Assembly: GCF_900110865.1 (NCBI RefSeq)
Contig: NZ_FOFD01000002.1
Span: 430,835 to 494,834 of the forward strand
Length of the DNA: 64,000 nucleotides
Reading direction: 5' to 3'
From: Natrinema salaciae
GTDB taxonomy: Archaea > Halobacteriota > Halobacteria > Halobacteriales > Natrialbaceae
Shown here one piece after another: positions 25,783-37,172 of the stretch. The translations under genes were made by a program, and so were the position numbers. Within the stretch, counting starts at the first letter, position 1; each line of letters begins with the position of its first letter. The notes under the pieces are model-generated. The model did not search any database and had not been told where the DNA came from. It was given only the letters and a program-made list of their open reading frames with translations.

Positions 25783-26607
25783 TCAGACGACCACGATCAC
25801 GAGCGACAGCGCGACGAAGACCACGTGCGCGAAGACGTGACCGATCATGGCGGCCTCGAGACTCCGCTGCCAGAACAGCCAGCCGAACGCGAGCCCGCCG
25901 ATGGCGTTGCCGGCGACGATCCACGCCACGACGTCAGCGCTGAGACCGCCGTAGAGACTCGCCGCGGCCGGCAGGTGGCCGATCCCGAAGACGACCGCCG
26001 CGACGACGACCGCCGTTGCCATCAGTCGCGCGGAGGGGGCGTCCGTCCCGCGGCCCACTGTCCGCCAGAGACCGAACGCGACGAGCGACATGACTCCCCA
26101 GCGCAGGAGCAGTTCTTCGGTCAGCCCGCCGTAGAGAAACCGGACCGGAACGCTCGCGAGGACCGCGCCGACGGTCGCGTCGCTCCCACCCGCGCCGGCC
26201 GGGGCCGCGGGTGCGAAGACGGCCTCCGCGAGGACGATCGCGACCCCCGCCGCAGCGCCGAGTCCGGCCGCGATCGGTAGTTCGGCTCGCAGTCGCGACC
26301 CGATCGGTGTTCCCGCGGACACGCGCTCGAGGAGGTGCGAGCGGAGACCGAGCCGCGGTGCCGTATACAGTCCGACGAGTACCGCGATGGCCAGCAGGAT
26401 CGACGACTGCACCAGGGCCGCGGCAACGAGGATCGCGGTCGGCACGTCCGGTGCCTCCGGCAGGGTCTCGAGTTGCGAGGGCGTCGTGGCCGCTAGCGCG
26501 ATGATACCGAGGAAGCCGACTGCGAACAGGACGCCGAACCGTCGACCGGTGATCCCCAGCGAACTCGCCCCGTCCGACTCCCGGTTCTCGTGTGCGTGAG
26601 TGTCCAC
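25783..26607 (-). CDS. CPBP family intramembrane metalloprotease
   Basis: 274 residues from GTG at 26607, chosen because the TATA-like CCTTTATCG lies about 27 nt upstream; the frame is open far upstream but that is antisense to other genes. About seven membrane helices. The three family motifs are present: TEELLLRW (EExxxR), FGIGHLP (FxxxH) and a third histidine in GHVFAH. CPBP proteases cleave within or near the membrane, and members are linked to processing of prenylated proteins and to bacteriocin self-immunity. No peptide gene adjoins this one. Confidence 0.85.
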   Translation of the reverse strand: MDTHAHENRESDGASSLGITGRRFGVLFAVGFLGIIALAATTPSQLETLPEAPDVPTAILVAAALVQSSILLAIAVLVGLYTAPRLGLRSHLLERVSAGTPIGSRLRAELPIAAGLGAAAGVAIVLAEAVFAPAAPAGAGGSDATVGAVLASVPVRFLYGGLTEELLLRWGVMSLVAFGLWRTVGRGTDAPSARLMATAVVVAAVVFGIGHLPAAASLYGGLSADVVAWIVAGNAIGGLAFGWLFWQRSLEAAMIGHVFAHVVFVALSLVIVVV

Positions 26608-26629
26608 GGTACAGAATGTACTCTCGAAA

Positions 26630-26638
26630 CGATAAAGG
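26630..26638 (-). promoter_or_regulatory. TATA element of the CPBP protease gene
   Basis: CCTTTATCG on the minus strand, centred about 27 nt upstream of the GTG at 26607, consistent with a leaderless transcript. Confidence 0.5.
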
Positions 26639-26718
26639 CTGCTTCGCGGTCGGAACCGTCCCGAGGAACGAGACGAGAGCGAGAAACCCCTTTGTCGCGT
26701 CGCACCCTTCCTCTCGGT

Positions 26719-27465
26719 ATGAGAGAGTTCGTCTTCGCCCTCGAGTACGAACCCGGGCACAACAGAGTGGCGGACGTCCTCGCCGACCACCCCGACGCCC
26801 GGGTCCGCTCGCTGTCGCTGCACGCCACCGACGAGCGCCTCTGGCGAGTCGACCACGCCACGGGCACGCCGGCGGCCCTCGTGGACATCGAGGACGTCTT
26901 CCTCAACAGCGACTACTACGCCGACTGCCTCGCGACCGAGGACTGCGGCGCGACCCAGACCACGCGGGTCCTCGACCGCACCGACGACACGCTCGTTCTC
27001 TACTCCGACTGGGAACGCACCGCCGACTGCGCCTCCGTCCCCCACATCGCCCGCGACCACCTTGGCGACGGCCTGCTGTTCGAGACGCGTCACGAGGGAC
27101 GCCACTACACGTGGCGCATCGTCCACTCCGGCGAGGGCGATGCGGCGGCGTTCTTCGACGACCTCGAGGCGGCGGTCGGCGACTGCGCCCGGATGGAGAT
27201 GCTCCGGACGGCGGACGCCGCATCGACGGGGAACGCGAAGGGAGCGGGAAGCGGACTCTCCACCGAACAGGAGGCTGCGCTCCGGGCCGCCGTCGAACAC
27301 GGCTACTACGAGTCGCCTCGCGAGGTCGACGTCGGCGAACTCGCCGAGCACCTCGACGTCCCCCGGTCGACGCTCACCTATCGGCTCCGCCGGGCCGAAG
27401 AACGCCTGGCCAAGGGGTACGTCGCGGGTGAGCAACTGGCCGACGGGCCGTCGACGCCGCTCTAG
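26719..27465 (+). CDS. HTH regulator of bacterioopsin-activator type, Cys-rich sensor part
   Basis: 248 residues from the ATG at 26719. The N-terminal ~170 residues form a sensory domain containing cysteines in DCLATEDCG, TADCASVPH and GDCARM, together with several histidines. The C-terminus is the HTH_10 domain: TEQEAALRAAVEHGYYESPR, then DVGELAEHLDVPRSTLTYRL and RRAEERL. The gene directly precedes a P1B metal ATPase, with 66 nt between them containing a perfect 20-bp palindrome. The cysteine-bearing sensor domain suggests direct metal sensing and control of the ATPase gene; this is inferred. Confidence 0.85.
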   Translation: MREFVFALEYEPGHNRVADVLADHPDARVRSLSLHATDERLWRVDHATGTPAALVDIEDVFLNSDYYADCLATEDCGATQTTRVLDRTDDTLVLYSDWERTADCASVPHIARDHLGDGLLFETRHEGRHYTWRIVHSGEGDAAAFFDDLEAAVGDCARMEMLRTADAASTGNAKGAGSGLSTEQEAALRAAVEHGYYESPREVDVGELAEHLDVPRSTLTYRLRRAEERLAKGYVAGEQLADGPSTPL

Positions 27466-27476
27466 CGATTCCGCGG

Positions 27477-27496
27477 TCGTTGGAATATTCCAACGA
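27477..27496. promoter_or_regulatory. Perfect 20-bp palindrome (candidate operator)
   Basis: The half-site TCGTTGGAAT is repeated as ATTCCAACGA without spacer, giving a perfect 20-bp palindrome. It ends a few bases before the TATA-like GCTTATCG (27499-27506), which is about 25-30 nt upstream of the P-type ATPase start. The position at the BRE/TATA is where an archaeal activator or repressor would act. Confidence 0.7.
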
Positions 27497-27531
27497 AGGC
27501 TTATCGAACTGACGCCCGTACCTTCGGGGTG

Positions 27532-29937
27532 ATGACTGACGACTCGAGCGCGACGACACGGTCGAGCGGGGGCGGGCAGCGACGGGAGCTGACCGCCCAA
27601 CTCACCGTCCCCGAGATGGACTGTCCGTCCTGTGCGGGCAAGGTCGACAAGAGCCTCCAGCGCGTCGACGGGATCGTCGACACGACCCTGCAGCCGACCA
27701 CCGGGACGGCCAGCGTCACGTACGACCCCGACCGTGCCAGCGAGGCCGACGTGGTCGCGGCGATCGAAGGTGCCGGCTACGAGGTCGTCGGGGGGAGAGA
27801 CGGCGACGACGAGACGAACGAGTCGGAGCCGGGCTCGGGCGGTGTGGACGTCGCACCGCCGTCCGAGGTCTGGACGAGTCCCCGCGCGAAGAAGACGTGG
27901 CTCGGCGCGGTGTTCGTCACCCTCGGACTGTTCGTCGAGTTCCTCCTGACGGGCGGGAACGTCGCGGTGGCGAGCGTCCTCGAGTATCCGCTCCACGTCG
28001 CGGATCTCCTCTTCCTCGGGGCGACCGCCGTCAGCGGCGTCCCCGTCGTCCGGAGCGGCTACTACTCCGCGAAGAACCGGAGCCTCGACATCGACCTCTT
28101 GATGGGGACGGCGATCATCGCCGCGACCGGCATCGGCTACTTCGTCGAGGCCGCCACGCTGGCCGTCCTGTTCAGCGTCGCCGAACTGCTCGAGGACTAC
28201 GCCATGGACAGGGCGCGGGACTCCCTGCGCGAACTGATGGAGCTTTCCCCGGACGAGGCCACAGTTGTACGCGACGGCGAGGAGGTGACCGTCGACGCGG
28301 ACGACGTGGCGGTCGGCGAGACCGTCGTCGTTCGACCCGGGGACAAGATCCCGCTCGACGGCACGGTCCGCGAGGGCGAGAGCGCGGTCGACGAATCGCC
28401 GATCACCGGCGAGAGCGTCCCAGTCGACAAGTCGACTGGTGACGAGGTGTACGCCGGTGCCATCAACGAGGATGGCTACCTCGAGGTCGAGGTCACCTCG
28501 ACGGCGGGCGACTCGACGCTCTCGCGGATCATCGAGATGGTACAGGGTGCACAGGCCGAGCAGACCGAGACCGAGCAGTTCGTCGACCGGTTCGCGGGCT
28601 ACTACACGCCGGTCGTGGTGGTGTTCGCGATTCTGACCGCCGCCGTTCCGCCGCTGGTCATCGGCGATCCCGTCACCGCGGGCGTCGCCGGCTACGAACT
28701 CGCGTTCGCCGGTGACTGGGGGACGTGGTTCGTTCGCGGCCTCACGTTGCTGGTGATCGCCTGTCCGTGCGCGTTCGTCATCTCGACGCCCGTCTCCGTG
28801 GTTTCGGGCGTCACCAGCGCCGCGAAGAACGGCGTCCTGATCAAGGGCGGCAACTACCTCGAGGCGATGGGCGAGGTCGACGCCGTCGCCATCGACAAGA
28901 CCGGCACGCTCACGAAGGGCGAACTCGCCGTTACCGACGTCGTCCCGGTCGGCGAGACCGACGAGGTGACGCTGCTTCGCCGTGCCGCCGGACTCGAGCG
29001 GCGGAGCGAGCATCCCATCGCCGCGGCGATCCTCGCCCGCGCCGAGGAAGCGGGTGCGAGCGAGGTGCCCGAGCCGACGGGGTTCGAGAGCCTGACCGGC
29101 AAGGGAATTCGTGGGGAGATCGACGGCGAAACGTACTACGTGGGCAAGCCCGCGCTGTTCGAGGAGCTCGGCTTCGACCTCTCGCGAGCTCGCTCGTCGG
29201 ACCCGCGCTCCGACGGCGGTGCTGTACCCGAGGGCGAAATCGGAACCGCGGACCGAGCGTTGGCCGGTGACACCCTCGCCACGCTCGAACGGGAGGGCAA
29301 GACGGTCGTCCTCGTCGGGACGGCGACGGAACTGCTGGGTGCTATCGCGATCGCAGACGAGGTGCGCCCCGCCTCGAGGCGGGCGGTCGAGCGCCTGCAC
29401 GAACTCGGCGTGAAGCGCGTCGTAATGTTGACCGGCGACAACGAGGGGACGGCGCGGGCGATCGCCGAGCAGGTCGGCGTCGACGAGTACCGCGCCGAAC
29501 TCCTGCCCGACGAGAAGGTCGCGGCCGTCGAGGAACTGCAGGCGGCGGACGGCGAGGTCGCGATGGTCGGCGACGGCATCAACGATGCGCCCGCGCTCGC
29601 GACCGCCGAGGTGGGCATCGCGATGGGTGCGGCCGGCACCGACACCGCCCTCGAGACGGCGGACATCGCGTTGATGGGCGACGACGTCGGGAAGCTGCCG
29701 TACCTCTACGAGTTGTCACACACGGCCAACGGCGTCATCCGGCAGAACGTCTGGGCGAGCCTCGCCGTGAAGGCCCTGCTCGCGCTCGGCGTGCCTCTGG
29801 GGCTGGTGAGCGTCGCACTGGCAGTCGTGGTCGGCGACATGGGGATGAGCCTCGGCGTGACCGGCAACGCAATGCGGCTCGCGAACGTTCACCCCGAACT
29901 CTCCGCGGACCCCGAGAGCGGGGGAGGCGGTCGGTAA
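27532..29937 (+). CDS. Heavy-metal-translocating P-type ATPase (Zn/Cd/Pb type)
   Basis: 801 residues from the ATG at 27532 (GTG one codon earlier is possible). An N-terminal HMA domain carries MDCPSCAGKV. The membrane part has the transport motif ACPCAFVISTPVSVV, of the CPC-x6-P type shared by ZntA-like pumps. Other motifs: phosphorylation DKTGTLTKGEL, SEHPIAAAIL, TGDNEGTARAIA and GDGINDAPALATAEVG. It exports soft divalent metals, most likely Zn2+, Cd2+ or Pb2+, though Cu cannot be excluded. An unusual Ser/Arg/Asp stretch (RARSSDPRSD) sits in the nucleotide-binding domain. The upstream regulator and palindrome suggest metal-dependent expression. Confidence 0.93.
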   Translation: MTDDSSATTRSSGGGQRRELTAQLTVPEMDCPSCAGKVDKSLQRVDGIVDTTLQPTTGTASVTYDPDRASEADVVAAIEGAGYEVVGGRDGDDETNESEPGSGGVDVAPPSEVWTSPRAKKTWLGAVFVTLGLFVEFLLTGGNVAVASVLEYPLHVADLLFLGATAVSGVPVVRSGYYSAKNRSLDIDLLMGTAIIAATGIGYFVEAATLAVLFSVAELLEDYAMDRARDSLRELMELSPDEATVVRDGEEVTVDADDVAVGETVVVRPGDKIPLDGTVREGESAVDESPITGESVPVDKSTGDEVYAGAINEDGYLEVEVTSTAGDSTLSRIIEMVQGAQAEQTETEQFVDRFAGYYTPVVVVFAILTAAVPPLVIGDPVTAGVAGYELAFAGDWGTWFVRGLTLLVIACPCAFVISTPVSVVSGVTSAAKNGVLIKGGNYLEAMGEVDAVAIDKTGTLTKGELAVTDVVPVGETDEVTLLRRAAGLERRSEHPIAAAILARAEEAGASEVPEPTGFESLTGKGIRGEIDGETYYVGKPALFEELGFDLSRARSSDPRSDGGAVPEGEIGTADRALAGDTLATLEREGKTVVLVGTATELLGAIAIADEVRPASRRAVERLHELGVKRVVMLTGDNEGTARAIAEQVGVDEYRAELLPDEKVAAVEELQAADGEVAMVGDGINDAPALATAEVGIAMGAAGTDTALETADIALMGDDVGKLPYLYELSHTANGVIRQNVWASLAVKALLALGVPLGLVSVALAVVVGDMGMSLGVTGNAMRLANVHPELSADPESGGGGR

Positions 29938-30225
29938 CGTCGGGTCGTCCGTCCGACCGGGACGCAGTGAAGACGGGCGCGGCCCCGCCGGTGCGTTCGG
30001 GAGCGCGACAGCAATGGCGGGGGCCTCTCTCGACGGCCGAACCGATCGGTCGCGTCGGGTTCCGGTGACAGTCTGCGACGGTTGAAAGACAGGTGTACGA
30101 GCCGACCGATAGTCACACTGCTTGAGGCGGCTGAGAAGCCGAATATGGCCTCCATTAGCCCAGAGGATCACTTTCTGCATCGTTCGGGGCGAGAGCTAAA
30201 CCCGGCCGTCGATTACATCCACTCG

Positions 30226-32106
30226 ATGACAAAAACACCACCGAACGGCAGCGACACGACGGCCGACGACCGCCGAACGACGACCCGCGATCCGTCGACT
30301 GCCGGCATCGAGAACCGCCTCGAGACCGAGGGCGATCCCGAATCGGGCGGCGGCCTCGAGTACGAGGTCGTGACGACGCCGGTGCTCGTCGTCGGGGCGG
30401 GCGCGGCGGGCGCTCGCGTCGCGATCGAACTCGCCGAATCGGGCCTCGAGCCGCTCGTAATCGGCAAGCGCGAGCACGGCGACGCGCACACGACGTGGGC
30501 GGCCGGCGGCGTCAACGCCGCGCTCGGGTCGCTCGATCCCGACGACGACTGGACCGTCCACGCGGCGGATACGCTCAACGAGGGGCACCACCTGAACGAC
30601 CCCGACGCCGTCGAACTGACGGCGCGGGAGATGCCCGACCGTATCCGCGAACTCGTCGAGTGGGGGATGTCCTTCGATCGAACGGCCGACGGCGACATCA
30701 ATCAGCGCTACTTCGGCGCACAGTCCTATCGCCGCACCTGCTTCGTCGGCGACCGGACCGGGGAAGCCATGCTCGAGACCCTGATCGGACGCGCTCGCGA
30801 CCTCGAGATTCCCTACCGCGAGAACGTGATGATCACGCGGCTGCTCTCGGACGGGGAACGCGTCGACGGCGCCGTGGGCTTCGACATGGAGACCGGTGAT
30901 GGACTGCTGTTCCGGACGAACCACGTCGTGCTCGCGGCAGGCGGATTCTCCGCGCTCTATCACCGCCACTCCTCGCGCGACGACGAGAACAACGGTGACG
31001 GACAGGCGCTGGCGCTCGAAGCGGGTGCGCGGCTGCTGGACCTCGAGTTCGTCCAGTTCCACCCCACGGGGATGGTCGGCGAGCGCTACGGCGAGGAGTG
31101 GGACGGGCGGCTGGTCACCGAAGCGGTCCGCGGTGAAGGCGGCCGGCTCTACAACGCGGAGGGCGAGCGGTTCATGGAACGGTACTCCCCCGATCAGATG
31201 GAACTCGACGCCCGCGACGTCGTCGCCCGGGCCATCGCCCGGGAAGTCCGCGAGGGGCGGGGTACCGACGACGGCGGCGTCTATCTCGACATCTCCCACC
31301 GGGACGCCGAGTACGTTCGCGAGCGGCTGCCGTCGATGGTCGAGCGCTTCGAGTCCCTCGGCGTCGACATCACCGCGGAGCCGATGACGGTCGCGCCGAC
31401 GGCCCACTACACGATGGGCGGCGTCGACATCGACTTCCGGACCGGCGAGACTGGCGTCGACGGTCTCTACGCCGTCGGCGAGACGGTCGCGGGCGTTCAC
31501 GGTGCGAACCGCCTCGGTGGGAACTCGCTGGCCGAAACCGTCGCGATCGGCAAACTCGTGGGGGACCACGTCGCGAGCGCAGTCGCCGTCGGTGACGACG
31601 ATCCCACCGTGACCGACGGCCAGCGGGCGATGGCCGAACGGGAGTTTCGAGCGCTCGCCGACCTCGCCGCGTCGGACGGGACGGTTCCGCCGACCCGAAT
31701 CCTCGAGGCGCTCGGCGATCTGCTGTGGGACCACGCCGGTATCCTCCGTGACGAACCGGGACTCCGGGACGGGCTGGCGACGCTCGCGGAACTCCGGGAA
31801 CGAACTGCCGATCTCCGCGTCGACGGCGGGCTCACCTCGAAGTCGTTCGAGTACGCCGTGGACCTCTCGGCGAGCCTCACCGTCGCCGAGGCGATGCTCC
31901 GGGCGGCCCTCGAGCGAACCGAGTCCCGCGGCGCTCACTACCGAACGGACTACCCCGAGACGGACGCCGACTGGCGGGTGAACCTCGTTCTCTCCGCCGG
32001 CACGGAGGGGCTCTCGATCACCCGTCGCGGCGTGGCCGAACCCAGCCCGGCCGTTCGGGAGGCACTCGAGGAAGGGTACGAACTCGATTACCACCACCTC
32101 GAGTGA
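30226..32106 (+). CDS. SdhA/FrdA/NadB-family flavoprotein
   Basis: 626 residues from the ATG at 30226, after which comes a polar ~45-residue extension. FAD-binding VLVVGAGAAGARVAIELAES is followed by DAHTTWAAGGVNAALG (the His-Thr position equivalent to the flavinylation site of SdhA), FVQFHPTGMVG, a VTEAVRGEGGRL segment and HGANRLGGNSLAETV. This is the succinate dehydrogenase/fumarate reductase/L-aspartate oxidase superfamily. A true SDH flavoprotein is encoded separately at 44334, and no iron-sulfur or membrane subunit adjoins this gene, so a soluble oxidase or reductase role is more likely. Whether it is the NAD-pathway aspartate oxidase cannot be decided. Confidence 0.85.
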   Translation: MTKTPPNGSDTTADDRRTTTRDPSTAGIENRLETEGDPESGGGLEYEVVTTPVLVVGAGAAGARVAIELAESGLEPLVIGKREHGDAHTTWAAGGVNAALGSLDPDDDWTVHAADTLNEGHHLNDPDAVELTAREMPDRIRELVEWGMSFDRTADGDINQRYFGAQSYRRTCFVGDRTGEAMLETLIGRARDLEIPYRENVMITRLLSDGERVDGAVGFDMETGDGLLFRTNHVVLAAGGFSALYHRHSSRDDENNGDGQALALEAGARLLDLEFVQFHPTGMVGERYGEEWDGRLVTEAVRGEGGRLYNAEGERFMERYSPDQMELDARDVVARAIAREVREGRGTDDGGVYLDISHRDAEYVRERLPSMVERFESLGVDITAEPMTVAPTAHYTMGGVDIDFRTGETGVDGLYAVGETVAGVHGANRLGGNSLAETVAIGKLVGDHVASAVAVGDDDPTVTDGQRAMAEREFRALADLAASDGTVPPTRILEALGDLLWDHAGILRDEPGLRDGLATLAELRERTADLRVDGGLTSKSFEYAVDLSASLTVAEAMLRAALERTESRGAHYRTDYPETDADWRVNLVLSAGTEGLSITRRGVAEPSPAVREALEEGYELDYHHLE

Positions 32107-32169
32107 GCGCCTCCCCTGGGACCGAGACGCATATGCGTTCTCGGCCCCCTACTCTCGCCACCGTCGCGT

Positions 32170-32760
32170 ATGAACGAAGAGGCACACGCCGTCCTCCGGC
32201 AAGACCCCGTGATGGCCGCGCTCGTCGACCGACACGACCCCTACGTCGAACCGGACTGGGACGAGTACGAACGGCTCTGCATTTCGATCATCAACCAGCA
32301 GCTTTCGACGGCCAGCGCGGCGGCCGTCCGAGAGCGCGTGTTCGACCTCCTCGACGGGGACGTGACACCGGCGTCCGTCCTGAACGCGGACGAGGCCGCG
32401 CTCCGCGAGGCAGGGCTCTCCCGGAGCAAGGTCGAGTACGTTCGAAACGCCGCGCGCGCCTTCCGGGAGAACGACTACACGCGATCGGGGCTCGCCCCGT
32501 ACTCCGACGACGAGGTCGTCGACCGCCTCACCGAAATCAAAGGAATCGGCGCGTGGACCGCGCGCATGTACCTCCTGTTCGTCCTCGAGCGACCCGACGT
32601 GCTCCCGCTCGGCGATCTCGCCGTTCGTCGCGGGATCGAGCACCTGTACGGTGACGGGGCGGAGTTGACCCGCGCGGAGATGCGGGAGATCGCCGACCCG
32701 TGGCGTCCCTATCGGAGCGTCGCGACCCGGTACATCTGGGCCGAATACGAGTCCGAGTGA
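32170..32760 (+). CDS. DNA-3-methyladenine glycosylase (AlkA-like, HhH-GPD)
   Basis: 196 residues. The helix-hairpin-helix is EIKGIGAWTARMYLLF and the catalytic Asp follows in LPLGDLAVRRGIEHLYG; CISIINQQLSTASAAAV is the conserved N-terminal HhH-GPD helix. It lacks the N-terminal beta domain of E. coli AlkA, like other short archaeal members, and has no 4Fe-4S cysteine loop. It removes alkylated purines for base excision repair. It starts at 32170 and is separated by 63 nt from the preceding flavoprotein gene. Confidence 0.9.
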   Translation: MNEEAHAVLRQDPVMAALVDRHDPYVEPDWDEYERLCISIINQQLSTASAAAVRERVFDLLDGDVTPASVLNADEAALREAGLSRSKVEYVRNAARAFRENDYTRSGLAPYSDDEVVDRLTEIKGIGAWTARMYLLFVLERPDVLPLGDLAVRRGIEHLYGDGAELTRAEMREIADPWRPYRSVATRYIWAEYESE

Positions 32761-33010
32761 GCCCGTGTGCCGTCGGTCGTCGCTGCTCGAACGGCGGCGA
32801 AGTCTCGGCTGCAGACGTGCCGGCGACCGCCGCGCAGTAACACGATACTACGGCACCACCCGGGTCGTGAAACAGTACGCGACCGACCGGCAACGACGGA
32901 TTACACCCCGGCCACTGCCGGCCGAAAGAGGGGTCTCGAGAAACGAGACACTGTGCCGATGGGATGGTCCCACCGACTGAAGTGCAGATCGGTCCCAGTG
33001 TGGTAGCGAG

Positions 33011-34285
33011 ATGGCAAACGACACATCCTCGACCGACACCGACGAACCCGATCAGCGCCACATGACCACCGATCCCCAGCGCATCAGGGAGTGGGCCGAG
33101 GCCCGCGACGCGGTCCCGGTCAGAATACGAGACAGCGAGGACCACGGCCACTCCTTCGCCCACCGCGACGAGATGGGCGACGAGCACGAGGAGTACACGT
33201 GGGACGAGTTCGAGAAGCGGTTCGAAGACGACGACCTCGTGTTCGTCTACCACGAGGAGGAGCCCACCGGCGAGGGGCTGGGCTTTTTCGAGATCGTCGA
33301 GCGCGACCGGGCCTTCGAGCGCGCCGACCTCGGCCGTGACGAACTCGAGGACTCGCTGCGACGCGGTGAGACGGTGACGACGGAGATCGTCGAGACGCAG
33401 GTCGTCGAGACGGAGGTCGTCGAACGGGACACGATCGAGAGCAAAGTGGTCGACACGGAACTGGTCGAGCGCGAGGTCGTCGACTCCGAACTGCTCACTC
33501 GCGACGTCGTCGAGACCGAGTTCGTCGACGAGGACCGCATCGAGGTGATCGTCGACGAGACGCGACTCGACACCATCGAGGAGATCGAACGCTACATCGT
33601 CGAGAGCCGGGTCGTCGACATCGACATCGAACAGGATCAGGAGATGGAAAGCGACGTCGTCGAGACGAACGTCGAACTCGAGAGCGTCCAGCGATCGATC
33701 CTCGATAGCGACGTCGTCCGGTCGAGCGTGGCGACCGACGACGTGATCGAGCGAGAGGTCATCCAGAGCCAGCGCACCGAGGGCGACACCGTTCAGAGCG
33801 AGCTCATCGAGCGGCGGACCGTCGAAGAAGAACTGGAGGAACGCCTCCGGATGGTCTACGTGCTCGAGGAGTCCGAGCTGGTCGATTCCGAGGTGGTCGG
33901 CAGCGAGATGATCGAGGGCGAGATTATCGACGTCGAGGAGTACGGAGCCGTGGAGACCGCCGGGATGGAGACCGAAGCCGGCGGAACGATGAGCGGCGAA
34001 GCGACGGCGAGTACCGGGTCCGAGGCCGACATGGACGCGACCGGCCCCGCCATCGAACTCTCCCCCCACGATCAGGGGAAAGACGTCGTCGACGAGTCGG
34101 GCCAGCAGATCGGCATGGTCGCCGAAGTCGAGGGACAGACGGCGTACATCGATCCGGAGCCCGGGCTGACGGACCGGCTCAAGGCGCGTCTGAACTGGGG
34201 CGGCCACGGCGATGACGACTATCCGGTCGAGTCATCGCAGATAGAAGAGATCACGGACGACGAGGTCGTTATTCGGGGCCAATAA
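33011..34285 (+). CDS. Acidic five-residue-repeat protein with C-terminal PRC-barrel-like domain
   Basis: 424 residues, very acidic. Residues ~20-110 form an N-terminal domain (DPQRIREWAEARDAVPVRIR, then an EYTWDEFEKRFEDDDLVFVY segment). Residues ~121-312 are built of a five-residue repeat with hydrophobic-Val-Glu/Asp-x-x units; ten consecutive units fit at 126-175 (IVETQ VVETE VVERD and so on), with further runs later. A low-complexity Gly/Ala/Ser/Glu linker leads to a PRC-barrel-like end (QGKDVVDESGQQIGMVAEVE, then a turn and EITDDEVVIRG). A regular period of five suggests a beta-solenoid or a charged fibre. No signal peptide. Function unknown; no neighbour is obviously linked. Confidence 0.85.
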   Translation: MANDTSSTDTDEPDQRHMTTDPQRIREWAEARDAVPVRIRDSEDHGHSFAHRDEMGDEHEEYTWDEFEKRFEDDDLVFVYHEEEPTGEGLGFFEIVERDRAFERADLGRDELEDSLRRGETVTTEIVETQVVETEVVERDTIESKVVDTELVEREVVDSELLTRDVVETEFVDEDRIEVIVDETRLDTIEEIERYIVESRVVDIDIEQDQEMESDVVETNVELESVQRSILDSDVVRSSVATDDVIEREVIQSQRTEGDTVQSELIERRTVEEELEERLRMVYVLEESELVDSEVVGSEMIEGEIIDVEEYGAVETAGMETEAGGTMSGEATASTGSEADMDATGPAIELSPHDQGKDVVDESGQQIGMVAEVEGQTAYIDPEPGLTDRLKARLNWGGHGDDDYPVESSQIEEITDDEVVIRGQ

Positions 34286-34384
34286 CGCGAGCAACCGGTT
34301 AGGCGAGGGCCCGATCGGGCGATAATCGGTCCCGGCGAACGCGGGCCTCGTCGCTAGTCCGGCCACGCCGCGTCCTCGAGCGCG
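34286..34384. terminator. Convergent intergenic region with a 12-bp palindrome
   Basis: Between the repeat protein and katG. GCCCGATCGGGC (34309-34320) is a perfect palindrome that could form a short hairpin. The region contains no coding frame. Confidence 0.3.

Positions 34385-37172
<2,788 letters not shown>

Noticed and set aside
26608-29400. Giant minus-strand frame covering the P-type ATPase and regulator
   Set aside because: Only its C-terminal part (the CPBP protease, from GTG 26607) is real; the rest is antisense to the ATPase.
29938-30225. Possible small minus-strand gene beginning near 30180
   Set aside because: The frame runs into the end of the P-type ATPase and has no motif; the plus-strand flavoprotein promoter lies here.
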